This document shows positions 9,164-16,421 of a stretch of DNA of 33,624 nt, in pieces. The stretch is from a virus. Every line of letters begins with the position of its first letter. Position 1 is the stretch's first letter. The position numbers and the translations under genes were made by a program. The notes beneath the pieces were generated by a model that searched no databases, had not been told where the DNA came from, and saw only the letters and a list, made by a program, of their open reading frames with translations. The stretch spans positions 1-33,624 of the IMG/VR virus record IMGVR_UViG_3300050821_006257. One strand, written 5' to 3'.

Positions 9164-10558
9164 GTGGCTCAACTCTACCCGTCAACGCCGGTCACCGGCT
9201 ACAACGCCAACCCGCCGCCGGACGACGGCACGCAGGTTTCGACGAACCTTGAGCGCTGGTCGGATGTCAAGACCAAGATCGGCGACCCCCTCAACGTCTT
9301 TGCCGGTGCGGTCGATGGTAACTTAACTGCGGCTTTTGGCAAGACCCTTGACGGGGCTACGGTCGTATCCACCGGAACCACTTATGTCATGTCTGCGGCC
9401 GATCAGGGCAGGCTGATCGTGGTCACCGTAGCGGGCGTGGTTGTCACAACCCCCTCTGCCGCCGTGGTAGGGGCGCCGTTCACGTTCGCGATCAGCAACC
9501 AGTCGAACGGGACGATCACGCTGGACGGATTTGGCGCGCAGACGGTGGACGGGCTGACCGTACAGACCCTCAAGGCCGGCTCCGGGGCGGTCGTCAAAAC
9601 GGACGGCAGCAACTGGTTCACTTTTGGCCTTAAGCCGGCGCAGCTTGTGTCGGTCAATCCGCCGTTCGGCTTCGATGTGCCGGTCAACTTGGGTCTGGTC
9701 GCGTCGGTCAACGCCGGCATTCTGACCGTTGCCATCAAGACCAACTCGGGCAACGATCCGAGTCCCGGCGATCCGGTCCTGATCCCGTACCGTGATGCGA
9801 CGGTTGCCAACGGCGATCCGGTCTGGATTGCGATTACCGCGGCGCTGAGCATCAACACCAACGCGATCGGCGCAACGCTCCAAACACAGAATTCAACCCC
9901 GTTCCGGTTCTGGATTTGCGCATGTAACAATGCTGGCACTCCGGTTCTTGCGTTGTGGCATTCCGGTGTAGCCGCTCCGGTAGCAATAATAAGGCCGCTC
10001 GATGAATCCTCGTTGCAGTCGGCTACGGGCATTAGTGCGGCTGCGACATCGGCGGGCGTGTTCTATTGCCCCAATGGTACAACGCTTACAAACGTTGCAG
10101 TTCGTAAGATCGGATTCCTGGATTATGTGGCCGGTCTGGCGACAGCCGGTAATTACAACATCGCCCCGACGAAGCTGCAATTGTACGGCCCAGGAATACC
10201 AAGCCCAGGGACTGTGATCCAGTCTGCGGTATCGCTTAGTATAAATCCCGCCATCACGATTTCGAACGCCGTCAACGCTGTGAAGATTTTTTCCCACCTG
10301 ACTGTTTCCCAAACCGGCACGGCAGCGGTTTTGGGGACGCTGACAACCACGCTCAAAAGAGGCGCAACTACTTTAGACACGGCAGTACAAAACATTTTTC
10401 TTAGTACAACACTCTCTTTAGGAGGTGTCGTTTCTCTTCTCGCTATTGACGCTCCTGGCACAACTACAGCTTCTTATGCTCTTGCTACCACATCAACAAA
10501 TGGAGGGGCTATCGTTACAGGCCAGAACGCGACCATGCTTGACGAGATCATGGCATGA
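9164..10558 (+). CDS. Tail fibre/spike-like protein
   Basis: This 464-aa protein is rich in Thr, Ser, Val, Gly and Asn and predicted almost all beta. The N-terminal part (1-170) contains TTYVMSAADQGRLIVVTVAG and ISNQSNGTITLDGFG, a pattern seen in receptor-binding fibres. The C-terminal half is a different beta domain coded by less GC-rich DNA (about 10.2-10.5 kb), consistent with a swapped receptor-binding tip. It starts at GTG preceded by GTGAGGCCCC. Position after the internal proteins and before lysis genes fits a fibre. The host receptor cannot be inferred. Confidence 0.65.
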   Translation: MAQLYPSTPVTGYNANPPPDDGTQVSTNLERWSDVKTKIGDPLNVFAGAVDGNLTAAFGKTLDGATVVSTGTTYVMSAADQGRLIVVTVAGVVVTTPSAAVVGAPFTFAISNQSNGTITLDGFGAQTVDGLTVQTLKAGSGAVVKTDGSNWFTFGLKPAQLVSVNPPFGFDVPVNLGLVASVNAGILTVAIKTNSGNDPSPGDPVLIPYRDATVANGDPVWIAITAALSINTNAIGATLQTQNSTPFRFWICACNNAGTPVLALWHSGVAAPVAIIRPLDESSLQSATGISAAATSAGVFYCPNGTTLTNVAVRKIGFLDYVAGLATAGNYNIAPTKLQLYGPGIPSPGTVIQSAVSLSINPAITISNAVNAVKIFSHLTVSQTGTAAVLGTLTTTLKRGATTLDTAVQNIFLSTTLSLGGVVSLLAIDAPGTTTASYALATTSTNGGAIVTGQNATMLDEIMA

Positions 10559-10842
10559 ACCCAGAGGCGCCGTTTGACGGCCTGAACGAGCATTGGGAAC
10601 CGCCGCCCGAAGAGCCGGTCCTGATATGGCCGATGCTGCTGACCTTGTTTGTCATCGTTGTCATAGGATTTGTCGTCTATTCCTGCTCGGCAGGCGCCCA
10701 TGAAGTGCTATTCCAACACTGGCAACATCCGCACTACGGATGCGGGCAATGGACCCCGTGCTACGTCCGCGCTCTCTCGCGAGAGCATATGTCGGGGATG
10801 CCGAGGATCGTTAGCCGGAGTTATTGGACGACACGGAGATAA
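10555..10842 (+). CDS. Small single-TM protein at start of lysis region
   Basis: This 95-aa protein has a Pro/Glu-rich N-terminus (PPPEEP), one strong membrane helix at about residues 22-43 (LIWPMLLTLFVIVVIGFVVYSC) and a basic, aromatic C-terminus. It is joined to the fibre gene by an ATGA overlap and stands just before the lysin. This could be a holin or a spanin-type membrane component, but neither family is recognised. The second half overlaps another frame (10700-10849) that is coupled to the lysin gene. Confidence 0.5.
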   Translation: MNPEAPFDGLNEHWEPPPEEPVLIWPMLLTLFVIVVIGFVVYSCSAGAHEVLFQHWQHPHYGCGQWTPCYVRALSREHMSGMPRIVSRSYWTTRR

Positions 10843-10849
10843 TGCCTGA
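10700..10849 (+). CDS. Possible nested small gene ahead of the lysin
   Basis: A 49-aa frame lies out of phase inside the preceding gene. It begins MKCYSNTGNIRTTDAG and ends GVIGRHGDNA. Its TGA forms an ATGA overlap with the lysin start, the junction used by most gene pairs here. Two cysteines (CRGC) sit near residues 32-35. Nested lysis genes are known in phages, but this one has no strong Shine-Dalgarno and could be chance. Confidence 0.28.
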   Translation: MKCYSNTGNIRTTDAGNGPRATSALSRESICRGCRGSLAGVIGRHGDNA

Positions 10850-12048
10850 TGAGATATGGCATCAAATGGCCGCAGTACGCCAAGGAATGGGACGAGATGG
10901 TCATCAAGCCATCCCTGCTCCCGGAATTCGAGGGTATTGCCAGGAAGATACTCGCCAGCAAAGCGCGCTATCAGTCGATCGAGGCTGCAACCGGGGTCAA
11001 ATGGTATCATATCGGGGTAATTCATACCCGCGAGAGCAACAATAATTTCAGCACCTATCTCGGCAATGGGCAGTCGCTCAGCCGCGTCACAACCATCGTA
11101 CCGAAGGGCCGCGGTCCCTTTGCTACGTTCGAGGCAGGCGCTATTGATGCTCTAAAAATTGATGATCTGACCAATGTCAGGGATTGGCGACTTGAGAAAA
11201 TTTTGTATTTTTGCGAGCAGTTCAATGGCTGGGGTTCAGCTCTCAAGGGCATACCGTCAAGTTACATATGGGGTGGGACAAACATACAGCAGCCTGGAAA
11301 ATGGATTGCTGATCACGTCTGGGACGGCAATTACATTGATACGCAGCCGGGTTGCGCGCCGATCCTCGCCACATTGGCGAAGATGGACCCGACAATCCAA
11401 TTCGTCCGCGAGACGCCGCCGGTTGTGGCCACAGTAACGCCCCCTTTTCCGGTGCCCCCGATGGTTAAGACTTCGCCGATCTTTGGGGGATTCTGCATTC
11501 GCGGACTGCTGTCGGTCTTCGTGTCACGTGCCATGGAGAACCTGACTTCGGAGATCAATGCCAAATATCCCGGCAAGACTGCCCAAAATGTATATCCCGA
11601 CCCGATGCAGGTCAGTGATCATGGCTACTGGTTCTCGTATTTCAGCAATGTGCCGTGGCTGACCGACCAGTGCGTCGCCATCCATCAGGCCGGAAAGAAG
11701 ATCGTACTCATCGGTCATTCGTTCGGCGCCAGCGCAGCGATCATGGTGGCACAGGCTCTTGCGGTAAAGAGCATCGAAGTCGAACTGCTCTGCCCGATCG
11801 ATCCAGCCGCGCAGTATCCCGCCTATCTTGTCATCCCGCCGAGCGTTCAGCATTGCGTCGGCTTCTTTCAGAAACAGCCGGGCGAGCTCGGGCAGGGCGT
11901 TGATGTCGAGGGCAAGGGCTGGACCGATGCGGAGTGGAAAGCTCGAGTTGTCCAATTCCAGCGCCAGGAAAGCCATCTGGCCATTGCCGACGACCCTTTC
12001 ACGCATAACACGATACTGAACGCTATCAGGAACATGGTGGTGGCATGA
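10849..12048 (+). CDS. Endolysin: lysozyme-family domain fused to alpha/beta hydrolase
   Basis: This 399-aa protein has two modules. Residues 1-187 match the lysozyme-family (COG5526-like) lysins of alphaproteobacterial phages: H59-T-R-E62 followed by NNNFSTYLGNGQSL and VPKGRGPF, with E62 the likely catalytic acid, and a later FNGWG...PSSYIWGGTN block. A Pro-rich linker (188-210) leads to residues 211-399, which carry the nucleophile elbow GHSFG (S291), an acidic CPIDPA loop (D318) and a late histidine (H386, or H376), the order of an alpha/beta-hydrolase triad. The first half should cut peptidoglycan. The second may be a lipase or esterase acting on envelope lipids. No signal peptide is seen, so a holin is needed. 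Confidence 0.75.
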   Translation: MRYGIKWPQYAKEWDEMVIKPSLLPEFEGIARKILASKARYQSIEAATGVKWYHIGVIHTRESNNNFSTYLGNGQSLSRVTTIVPKGRGPFATFEAGAIDALKIDDLTNVRDWRLEKILYFCEQFNGWGSALKGIPSSYIWGGTNIQQPGKWIADHVWDGNYIDTQPGCAPILATLAKMDPTIQFVRETPPVVATVTPPFPVPPMVKTSPIFGGFCIRGLLSVFVSRAMENLTSEINAKYPGKTAQNVYPDPMQVSDHGYWFSYFSNVPWLTDQCVAIHQAGKKIVLIGHSFGASAAIMVAQALAVKSIEVELLCPIDPAAQYPAYLVIPPSVQHCVGFFQKQPGELGQGVDVEGKGWTDAEWKARVVQFQRQESHLAIADDPFTHNTILNAIRNMVVA

Positions 12049-12422
12049 CTGCCAACATTCTCGCACTCCTTTTGACCCTATCCATCGTGGGGCTAATTGC
12101 CCTGCTTGCCTTCCTGGGCAAGACCGATACCGACACGTTCAAAATTCTGGTCGGCGGCCTGATGACGGTGGGGTTTACCAATGTCATCGGGTTCTATTTT
12201 GGCTCCTCGGCCGGCTCTAAGAGTAAGGATGAGGTGATCAGCTCGTTGGCAACCGGGACCGGAACGGGCGGTCCTGCCGCCGTTGTGGCGGCTGCCAAGG
12301 CTGCCGCTCCTGCCGCAGCCAAAGAAGCCGCACCGCCTGCCGCTGATGTAGCCGCACCGCCCGCGGCCGAAATCGCTGTCGAGCATGCGCTGGCCGAGCG
12401 CGACGCGGAACACAAGGCGTGA
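12045..12422 (+). CDS. Holin candidate, two TM segments with Ala/Pro-rich tail
   Basis: This 125-aa protein has two membrane helices, residues 5-24 (ILALLLTLSIVGLIALLAFL) and about 33-53, then a short SSAGSKSKDE turn. The tail (about 75-125) is rich in Ala and Pro with repeated APPAA-type units. It overlaps the lysin by ATGA, so both are probably translated together. Two TM helices and lysin coupling fit a class II-like holin. The long repetitive tail is unusual for holins and could instead reach into the periplasm as a spacer. Confidence 0.55.
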   Translation: MTANILALLLTLSIVGLIALLAFLGKTDTDTFKILVGGLMTVGFTNVIGFYFGSSAGSKSKDEVISSLATGTGTGGPAAVVAAAKAAAPAAAKEAAPPAADVAAPPAAEIAVEHALAERDAEHKA

Positions 12423-12523
12423 CCTATCCGCACTACACGCTCACGCTATCTGGTCGCGATGCCCTGGTGTGTATTGCTGTCCTGCTTCTGCTCGGCGGCT
12501 TAATCGGATGGATCGTCAAATGA
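12419..12523 (+). CDS. 34-aa single-TM small protein
   Basis: Starting from a GTG that overlaps the stop of the holin candidate, this frame encodes 34 residues. A polar start (MTYPHYTLTLSGRD) is followed by one strong helix (ALVCIAVLLLLGGLIGWIV) and a final Lys. The next gene begins with an ATGA overlap, so both ends show the tight coupling typical of the operon. It may be a lysis accessory or antiholin-type peptide. The function is unknown. Confidence 0.55.
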   Translation: MTYPHYTLTLSGRDALVCIAVLLLLGGLIGWIVK

Positions 12524-12738
12524 GCATCGAGGATATTGCGCTGCGGTTTGAGGGGCTTTCGGAGCAGCAGATTGCAGCGTTCCATGCAGCTTTGGCCGAC
12601 AGTGTGCACACGGTCGCCAATATCAAAGCCATCATCGGCATTATCGAGGCTGAGTTGCCTCGCCTCAAGAAAACAGTGGCAACCGCCGAAAACCTCCTCG
12701 CCACCATCAATGCGAAGCAGAAACAATGGCAGGGATGA
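12520..12738 (+). CDS. Small helical hypothetical protein
   Basis: This 72-aa protein is predicted to be all helix, with a coiled-coil-like second half (IIEAELPRLKKTVATAENLL). ATG 12520 is chosen because it overlaps the stop before it by four bases. An in-frame ATG at 12508 would add only MDRQ. It lies in the lysis region between small membrane genes. No family is recognised. Confidence 0.55.
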   Translation: MSIEDIALRFEGLSEQQIAAFHAALADSVHTVANIKAIIGIIEAELPRLKKTVATAENLLATINAKQKQWQG

Positions 12739-12902
12739 CATACGCAACAGCCCGCACCGAGGCAGCCGAACTGGCGCTGGCCCTGCTGGATGCCGGCGAG
12801 GACAAGAATGACATCTACAGCGTATTTCTGCAAGTCGCGACGACGCTGCTGACGGTCAACAACCAAATGATCCGTGACGAACTCAGAAAGGCACTCAAAT
12901 GA
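12735..12902 (+). CDS. Small helical hypothetical protein
   Basis: The frame encodes 55 residues starting MTYATARTEAAELALALL and ending DELRKALK. An in-frame ATG nine bases earlier (12726) is also possible. It has ATGA overlaps with both neighbours, which supports it being a real gene despite its size. It is predicted helical and soluble, with no recognised family. Confidence 0.5.
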   Translation: MTYATARTEAAELALALLDAGEDKNDIYSVFLQVATTLLTVNNQMIRDELRKALK

Positions 12903-13432
12903 ACTGGATAGCAGTTGTTGCTTCGTTCGTGCCGGCCCTGGTACAGCTTATACCGCAGATCGTATCTGCCTGGACCCGCTCGTCCGGGAACGGACTTGCC
13001 AAGGTGGCAGCGGTTGTTCAGGGAACGCCTGTCGCTACCACGCTGGCCGATATCGGCAGTGCGATGTTCCCAAAACTGAACCCCGAGCTGCACGCTGCGG
13101 CCGCGGCCCTCATTCACGCTCACCCAGACAATACCGCCTATGTGCAGGAGACATTGAATTTCCTCAGCTCCACCGGCTATATCACCATCAAGCCTATTCT
13201 GGTCGTTGATGGTGCATGGGGGCCAAAGACGAGCGCCGCCGTGGCAATGCTGCAGACTAAGCTCGGCGTGCCTACGACCGGTTTTCTTGCCGATGCCGAA
13301 TATGCCGGCCTCTCGGTTCTGGTATCGAAGTTTGCCGGCGCGAACATCAACACGGCACTTGCGGCAGTCGTCCCAATGCCTGCGGCGGCACCAGCGCCGG
13401 TTCCGGCTGCTGCTCCAGTAGCATCAAAATAG
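12899..13432 (+). CDS. Peptidoglycan-binding domain protein
   Basis: This 177-aa protein has a hydrophobic N-terminus (residues 3-24, IAVVASFVPALVQLIPQIVS) that could be a signal anchor. At about residues 100-138 there is a PG_binding_1-like module: VVDGAWGPKTSAAVAMLQ, then LGVPTTGFLADAEYAGL, with the family's D-G-x-x-G-P-x-T core. The tail is Ala/Pro-rich. It carries no hydrolase domain of its own, so it may hold a partner on the cell wall or act like a spanin. It sits in the lysis region and is linked by ATGA to the preceding gene. Confidence 0.65.
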   Translation: MNWIAVVASFVPALVQLIPQIVSAWTRSSGNGLAKVAAVVQGTPVATTLADIGSAMFPKLNPELHAAAAALIHAHPDNTAYVQETLNFLSSTGYITIKPILVVDGAWGPKTSAAVAMLQTKLGVPTTGFLADAEYAGLSVLVSKFAGANINTALAAVVPMPAAAPAPVPAAAPVASK

Positions 13433-13444
13433 CAGGAGGTTATC

Positions 13445-13624
13445 ATGTCACGAGGATTACTGTTTTGGGTTATCTGGGTCATTTGCGTATTGATCTGGGC
13501 TGGCGTCAATTTCGGAGGTATGGGCGGCCAGTACGCATCTCACCTGGCCGGCGGCGGCGTGATCGAATTTGTCCTATTCGGTCTGCTTGGTTGGCAGGTC
13601 TTTGGACCTGTAGTTCACGGATGA
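13445..13624 (+). CDS. Two-TM small membrane protein
   Basis: This 59-aa protein has two membrane helices: residues 5-20 (LLFWVIWVICVLIWAG) and about 38-55 (VIEFVLFGLLGWQVFG), with a Gly-rich turn (GGMGGQ) between them. A strong Shine-Dalgarno (AGGAGGTTATC) lies directly before the ATG. It is a second holin or antiholin candidate, since small two-TM proteins beside lysins often play this role. After it, 13625-13752 holds no convincing gene, only fragments in several frames. Confidence 0.6.
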   Translation: MSRGLLFWVIWVICVLIWAGVNFGGMGGQYASHLAGGGVIEFVLFGLLGWQVFGPVVHG

Positions 13625-13752
13625 TGCGCCGCCACTATAGACGGCAAAAGCCGTTTGCATGAGGCACGGCAGCCACGTTCCTTATTGCCGTGTCGTTCGT
13701 CGCGTGGATACTGACGCAGACGAGTGTCAAGATTTGGCCAGGGCTATGATAC

Positions 13753-14025
13753 ATGAGCAATGAACGGCATTTGACAGCCGAAGAAACCCGCCACGAAATT
13801 GCGCAATTGAGAGAACTTCTGGAGCAGAAAATAAAAGCACTTGATGCGGTGATCAGCGCTCGCCTCGATGCGATGGACCGTGCACTAGTCCTGGCAGATC
13901 GCCAATCTAATCTTGCCGATCTAGCACAACAGTACGAGGACTTGGTGCATCGGCTCACCAAATTGGAGAAAAATAGTGCCAGAACGAAATACAGGAGTCA
14001 GTCAGACAGTAATTCCGAATCCTGA
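13753..14025 (+). CDS. Coiled-coil protein
   Basis: This 90-aa protein is highly charged and helical, with heptad-like spacing of hydrophobics (HEIAQLRELLEQKIKALDAV and LADLAQQYEDLVHRL). Its final 50 bases overlap the start of the next, longer coiled-coil gene. Both contain the block ISARLDAMD or ISARIDGME, so they probably arose by duplication. The function is unknown. A role in membrane-linked assemblies is possible because the partner gene has a TM tail. Confidence 0.6.
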   Translation: MSNERHLTAEETRHEIAQLRELLEQKIKALDAVISARLDAMDRALVLADRQSNLADLAQQYEDLVHRLTKLEKNSARTKYRSQSDSNSES

Positions 14026-14815
14026 TCCGAGCGCCATCACCGCAGAAGCGATCGATAGGCGTGTTAATAATGCCGAGCGAGTAATCAGTGCGCGTATAGA
14101 CGGCATGGAAAAGGCCGTCGGCGTCTTTCAAGGCGACTTGACGCGAGTGCCGACGCAACTCGATCGCGCCATTGAGAGCTTACGCAGTTTGCTGGAGGCC
14201 CGCCAGGAGGGCGCCAGTGCGGTTATAAAGCAACGACTCGATGGCATGGACAAAGCCATTGAGCTGTTCCAGAAGTTTACTGACCGAACGCCGGAGTACG
14301 TCCGCGATCAAGTCACGCACTTACGCGAGTTGCACGAAGCCGGATTTGAAAGCATCCGCACTCAGTTCATATTGTTGAAACAGGCGACCGAACAACTCGA
14401 TTTGGCGAACAAAACCGCCATCGCGGCAGCCTTGCAAGCACAGAAAGAAAGTGCTGGTGAGACGCAGAAATCGTCGCAAGCCGCTATTGCCAAATCCGAA
14501 AATTCGACATCGGAAGCAATCAAGGCGCTGACGACAACGTTCAATGCGGCGATTACGGGAGCGACCGATCGTATCAACGACCTGAAATCGCGGCTCGATC
14601 GAGGCGAAGGCAAGACTAATGTGACCGACCCGATGATGGAGAGTCGTTTTGCCGCCATCATGTCACGACTGGATTCAGTCACCACATCGCGCGATACTCA
14701 TGCCGGTAGCGATGCCACAGCCGCTGTAAACAGTGCGAAGATGCTGGGCATCATTGCTATTGCGGTCGCCCTGGCGGTCGGTATCGGAGATATTGTCGTC
14801 CGTTTGGCTCATTGA
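13976..14815 (+). CDS. Tail-anchored long coiled-coil protein
   Basis: This 279-aa protein starts at GTG. Residues 20-245 are coiled coil, with repeated units (RVISARIDGMEKAVGVFQ and VIKQRLDGMDKAIELFQ). The C-terminus is a single TM helix (about 256-275, IIAIAVALAVGIGDIVVRL), so the rod would face the cytoplasm or periplasm from the inner membrane. It is the last gene of the + operon, with a strong terminator 23 bases after its stop. It could serve in lysis timing, superinfection exclusion or membrane remodelling. No family is recognised. Confidence 0.6.
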   Translation: MPERNTGVSQTVIPNPDPSAITAEAIDRRVNNAERVISARIDGMEKAVGVFQGDLTRVPTQLDRAIESLRSLLEARQEGASAVIKQRLDGMDKAIELFQKFTDRTPEYVRDQVTHLRELHEAGFESIRTQFILLKQATEQLDLANKTAIAAALQAQKESAGETQKSSQAAIAKSENSTSEAIKALTTTFNAAITGATDRINDLKSRLDRGEGKTNVTDPMMESRFAAIMSRLDSVTTSRDTHAGSDATAAVNSAKMLGIIAIAVALAVGIGDIVVRLAH

Positions 14816-14837
14816 ATAAACAGCAAGGCACCAACTG

Positions 14838-14867
14838 GCCCGGCCGCAGCGATGCGCCGGGCTTTTT
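14838..14867 (+). terminator. Intrinsic terminator ending the + late operon
   Basis: The stem pairs GCCCGG (14838-14843) plus CGCA with TGCG plus CCGGGC (14857-14862). It has one bulged C and a GCGA tetraloop, and TTTTT (14863-14867) follows. This is a textbook rho-independent terminator. It sits just after the coiled-coil gene and just before the end of the converging minus-strand operon. Confidence 0.85.
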
Positions 14868-14871
14868 GTTG

Positions 14872-15345
14872 TTAATCGTTCCCGTCAACCTCATCCCAAC
14901 CTTCGGGATGGAAATTTGCATCATATTTAGGGGCATCACCGAAAGCGGCGCGAGTATCGTCGCGCAGCGCACCGGTGTATTCCCGTTCGTGCAGCGTGTG
15001 CCAGCAATCATCGTGCCGTTTTAGGAGTGCCCGCAGCAGTTCGATTTCGGCCAGCAAGGCAACGATGTCCCCTTGCCGGCTATCCGCGTAGTTGACGAGG
15101 TTTTGTGTCTCGGGGGTCTCGGTACTTGTGCAGTCGCAGCCGCCATCACGAGTGACCGTCCCGCATGACTTACACCACATACGTTCTTGATTGGCCCGCA
15201 GCCGCTCGATCTCGTCGGCCTGCTCTTTCACACGATCGAAATAGATTTGCCGCAGTCGCTCGATCTCTGTGGCGGCTTCCTCCATTGTCTTACCCCACGG
15301 AGGGTTTAATCGACCTGCCCGCAACCGCTCTACGATGTCGGTCAC
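14872..15345 (-). CDS. Coiled-coil protein, MTDIVER family copy 3
   Basis: Read from GTG at 15345, the protein has 157 residues. It begins MTDIVERLRAGRLNPPW and has EAATEIERLRQ, then a small zinc-ribbon-like CKSCGTVTRDGGCDC in the middle (two CxxC/CxC pairs), and further helical coil. The N-terminal block MTDIVERLR with EA-x-EIERL repeats in the two genes upstream. GTG is chosen because it overlaps the previous stop by four bases (GTGA). This is the last gene of the minus operon, and the shared terminator hairpin lies just beyond its stop. The function is unknown. Confidence 0.6.
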   Translation of the reverse strand: MTDIVERLRAGRLNPPWGKTMEEAATEIERLRQIYFDRVKEQADEIERLRANQERMWCKSCGTVTRDGGCDCTSTETPETQNLVNYADSRQGDIVALLAEIELLRALLKRHDDCWHTLHEREYTGALRDDTRAAFGDAPKYDANFHPEGWDEVDGND

Positions 15346-15611
15346 GGCTTGGCATCCCTCCACATTTCAAGGGCTTTAATCGCCTTCTCTGCCAAACTCT
15401 TATTTTCGGCCCGCAGCCGCTCGATTTTGGCGGCGGCCTCACGTAATTTCACGCATAACTCAATGTTCTCCTCGGCAAGTTTATTGCCTTCCTGCCGTGC
15501 CCGCTCAATCTCGGCGACGAGCTGTCCCAACAATCCGACAACCTCGTATGAGGAATATGTGTCGCCGTGTAGCTCGACCACCTTACGTGCCTGCTCCACG
15601 ATGTCGGTCAT
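15342..15611 (-). CDS. Coiled-coil protein, MTDIVER family copy 2
   Basis: This 89-aa paralogue of the genes on either side begins MTDIVEQARKVVELHG. It lacks the zinc-ribbon but keeps the helical repeats (LVAEIERARQEGNKLAEEN and AKIERLRAENKSLAE). ATGA and GTGA overlaps join it to both neighbours. The family is widespread in phages of alphaproteobacteria but has no known job. Confidence 0.6.
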   Translation of the reverse strand: MTDIVEQARKVVELHGDTYSSYEVVGLLGQLVAEIERARQEGNKLAEENIELCVKLREAAAKIERLRAENKSLAEKAIKALEMWRDAKP

Positions 15612-15814
15612 CGGTCTATCTCCGAGAGCAGGGAACTACTGTGATATTGGGTTTCCGGGTCCTCGTCGTTTCCGGCATCGCTCACATATTGCCGCGCCTC
15701 TTTGAGTAACGCCTGCAACCGCTCAATCTCGTCGGCGGCTTCATGGCAAGTTGGCCATGGTCCATCTTTCCTCCCCCGTCCCATTTGCCTCAGCCGCTCC
15801 ACGATGTCGGTCAT
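15608..15814 (-). CDS. Coiled-coil protein, MTDIVER family copy 1
   Basis: This 68-aa protein is the first of the three copies. It begins MTDIVERLRQMGRGRKDGPW and has EAADEIERLQALLKEARQ. GGGAGCGG precedes its ATG, and the long non-coding block upstream probably supplies the promoter. It overlaps the next gene by ATGA. Tandem duplication followed by drift explains the similarity of the three. Confidence 0.6.
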   Translation of the reverse strand: MTDIVERLRQMGRGRKDGPWPTCHEAADEIERLQALLKEARQYVSDAGNDEDPETQYHSSSLLSEIDR

Positions 15815-16051
15815 TTTTCCGCTCCCATAATTAGCTGTTAATTAGCCGGGTTTCCTTGCCGCAACATTAACCGTTAAGATAACAATGACTTAGCTCGCAT
15901 ATGCCAGTAACACGAAGTTAACCTATAAGACTTTTTCATGCTATTTCATCTCATTGGCTAATGGACTTTTCTTCCTATTCCATAGCCATTTAGCGGTTAA
16001 ATGCCATTAACACCCGTTCCAGACAATTTCGCACGCATCGTTAGCCGGGCG
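15815..16051. promoter_or_regulatory. AT-rich non-coding block with iterons; possible origin or promoter
   Basis: No gene is seen in these 237 bases, which are much more AT-rich than the surroundings. TTAGCCGG occurs near one edge (15842-15849) and near the other (16041-16048), with a further copy just beyond the edge inside the next gene (16052-16059). TTAACCGTTAA (15867-15877) and TTAGCGGTTAA (15990-16000) are related short near-palindromes. This pattern fits an origin or a binding region for a phage protein, and the block must also start or carry transcription of the three genes below it. No convincing -35/-10 pair was found. Confidence 0.4.
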
Positions 16052-16219
16052 TTAGCCGGACGTATATGCTCTATATTGTTCATCCCACTCACCATGCGGC
16101 ATGAATAGGGGCCACGATTCCTGCGGCTCTAAATGACGCTGCTCATTCCACCAGCGGACAAACTCATCGATTCTTTGCTTTTCCAGGTCTGCCCACACGC
16201 CAAGCGCCATGTCATCCAT
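16052..16219 (-). CDS. 55-aa hypothetical protein
   Basis: The frame starts with ATG at 16219, overlapping the stop of the AlpA-like gene, and ends at the edge of the AT-rich block. The product begins MDDMALGVWADLEKQRID and has a Trp/Glu-rich centre (RWWNEQRHLEPQESW). Tight overlap and amino acid composition support a true gene. No family is known. Confidence 0.6.
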   Translation of the reverse strand: MDDMALGVWADLEKQRIDEFVRWWNEQRHLEPQESWPLFMPHGEWDEQYRAYTSG

Positions 16220-16421
16220 TTGCTAAATACTCCTGCCTCGGAAGGGCGTCGATCCAAGCCTGCACCTCCCCACTGTCCCACCGTATCGGCGAATTCTCCC
16301 ACGGCCCTATGCGGCGAGGAAGCGGGAACCTGCCCAGGCGCATCATGCGCCATATTGTCGGATAGCTGATACCTACCATCCGCAAAACTTCGGGGCGCGA
16401 AAGCAAGCGCGTTTCGGTCAT
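16212..16421 (-). CDS. AlpA-like excisionase/regulator
   Basis: Read from ATG 16421, the product is 69 residues with an AlpA/MerR-type winged HTH. RPEVLRMVGISYPTIWRMM is the helix-turn-helix, and then RLGRFPLPRRIGP...IRWDSGEVQAWI matches the W-x-x-x-E-V-x-x-W end typical of the family. Such proteins activate integrase genes or act as excisionases. The ATG overlaps the stop of the gene before it (ATGA). It implies a temperate history, but no integrase is in the window. Confidence 0.75.
   Translation of the reverse strand: MTETRLLSRPEVLRMVGISYPTIWRMMRLGRFPLPRRIGPWENSPIRWDSGEVQAWIDALPRQEYLANG

Noticed and set aside
13625-13752. Fragments such as a short TM-like stretch before the coiled-coil genes
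   Set aside because: No frame has a good start and RBS, and none is long enough to support a gene.
14867-14872. Terminator of the minus operon formed by the same hairpin
   Set aside because: In the minus direction no T-run follows the stem, so only the plus-strand terminator is supported. It may slow the opposing transcript, but this is unproven.
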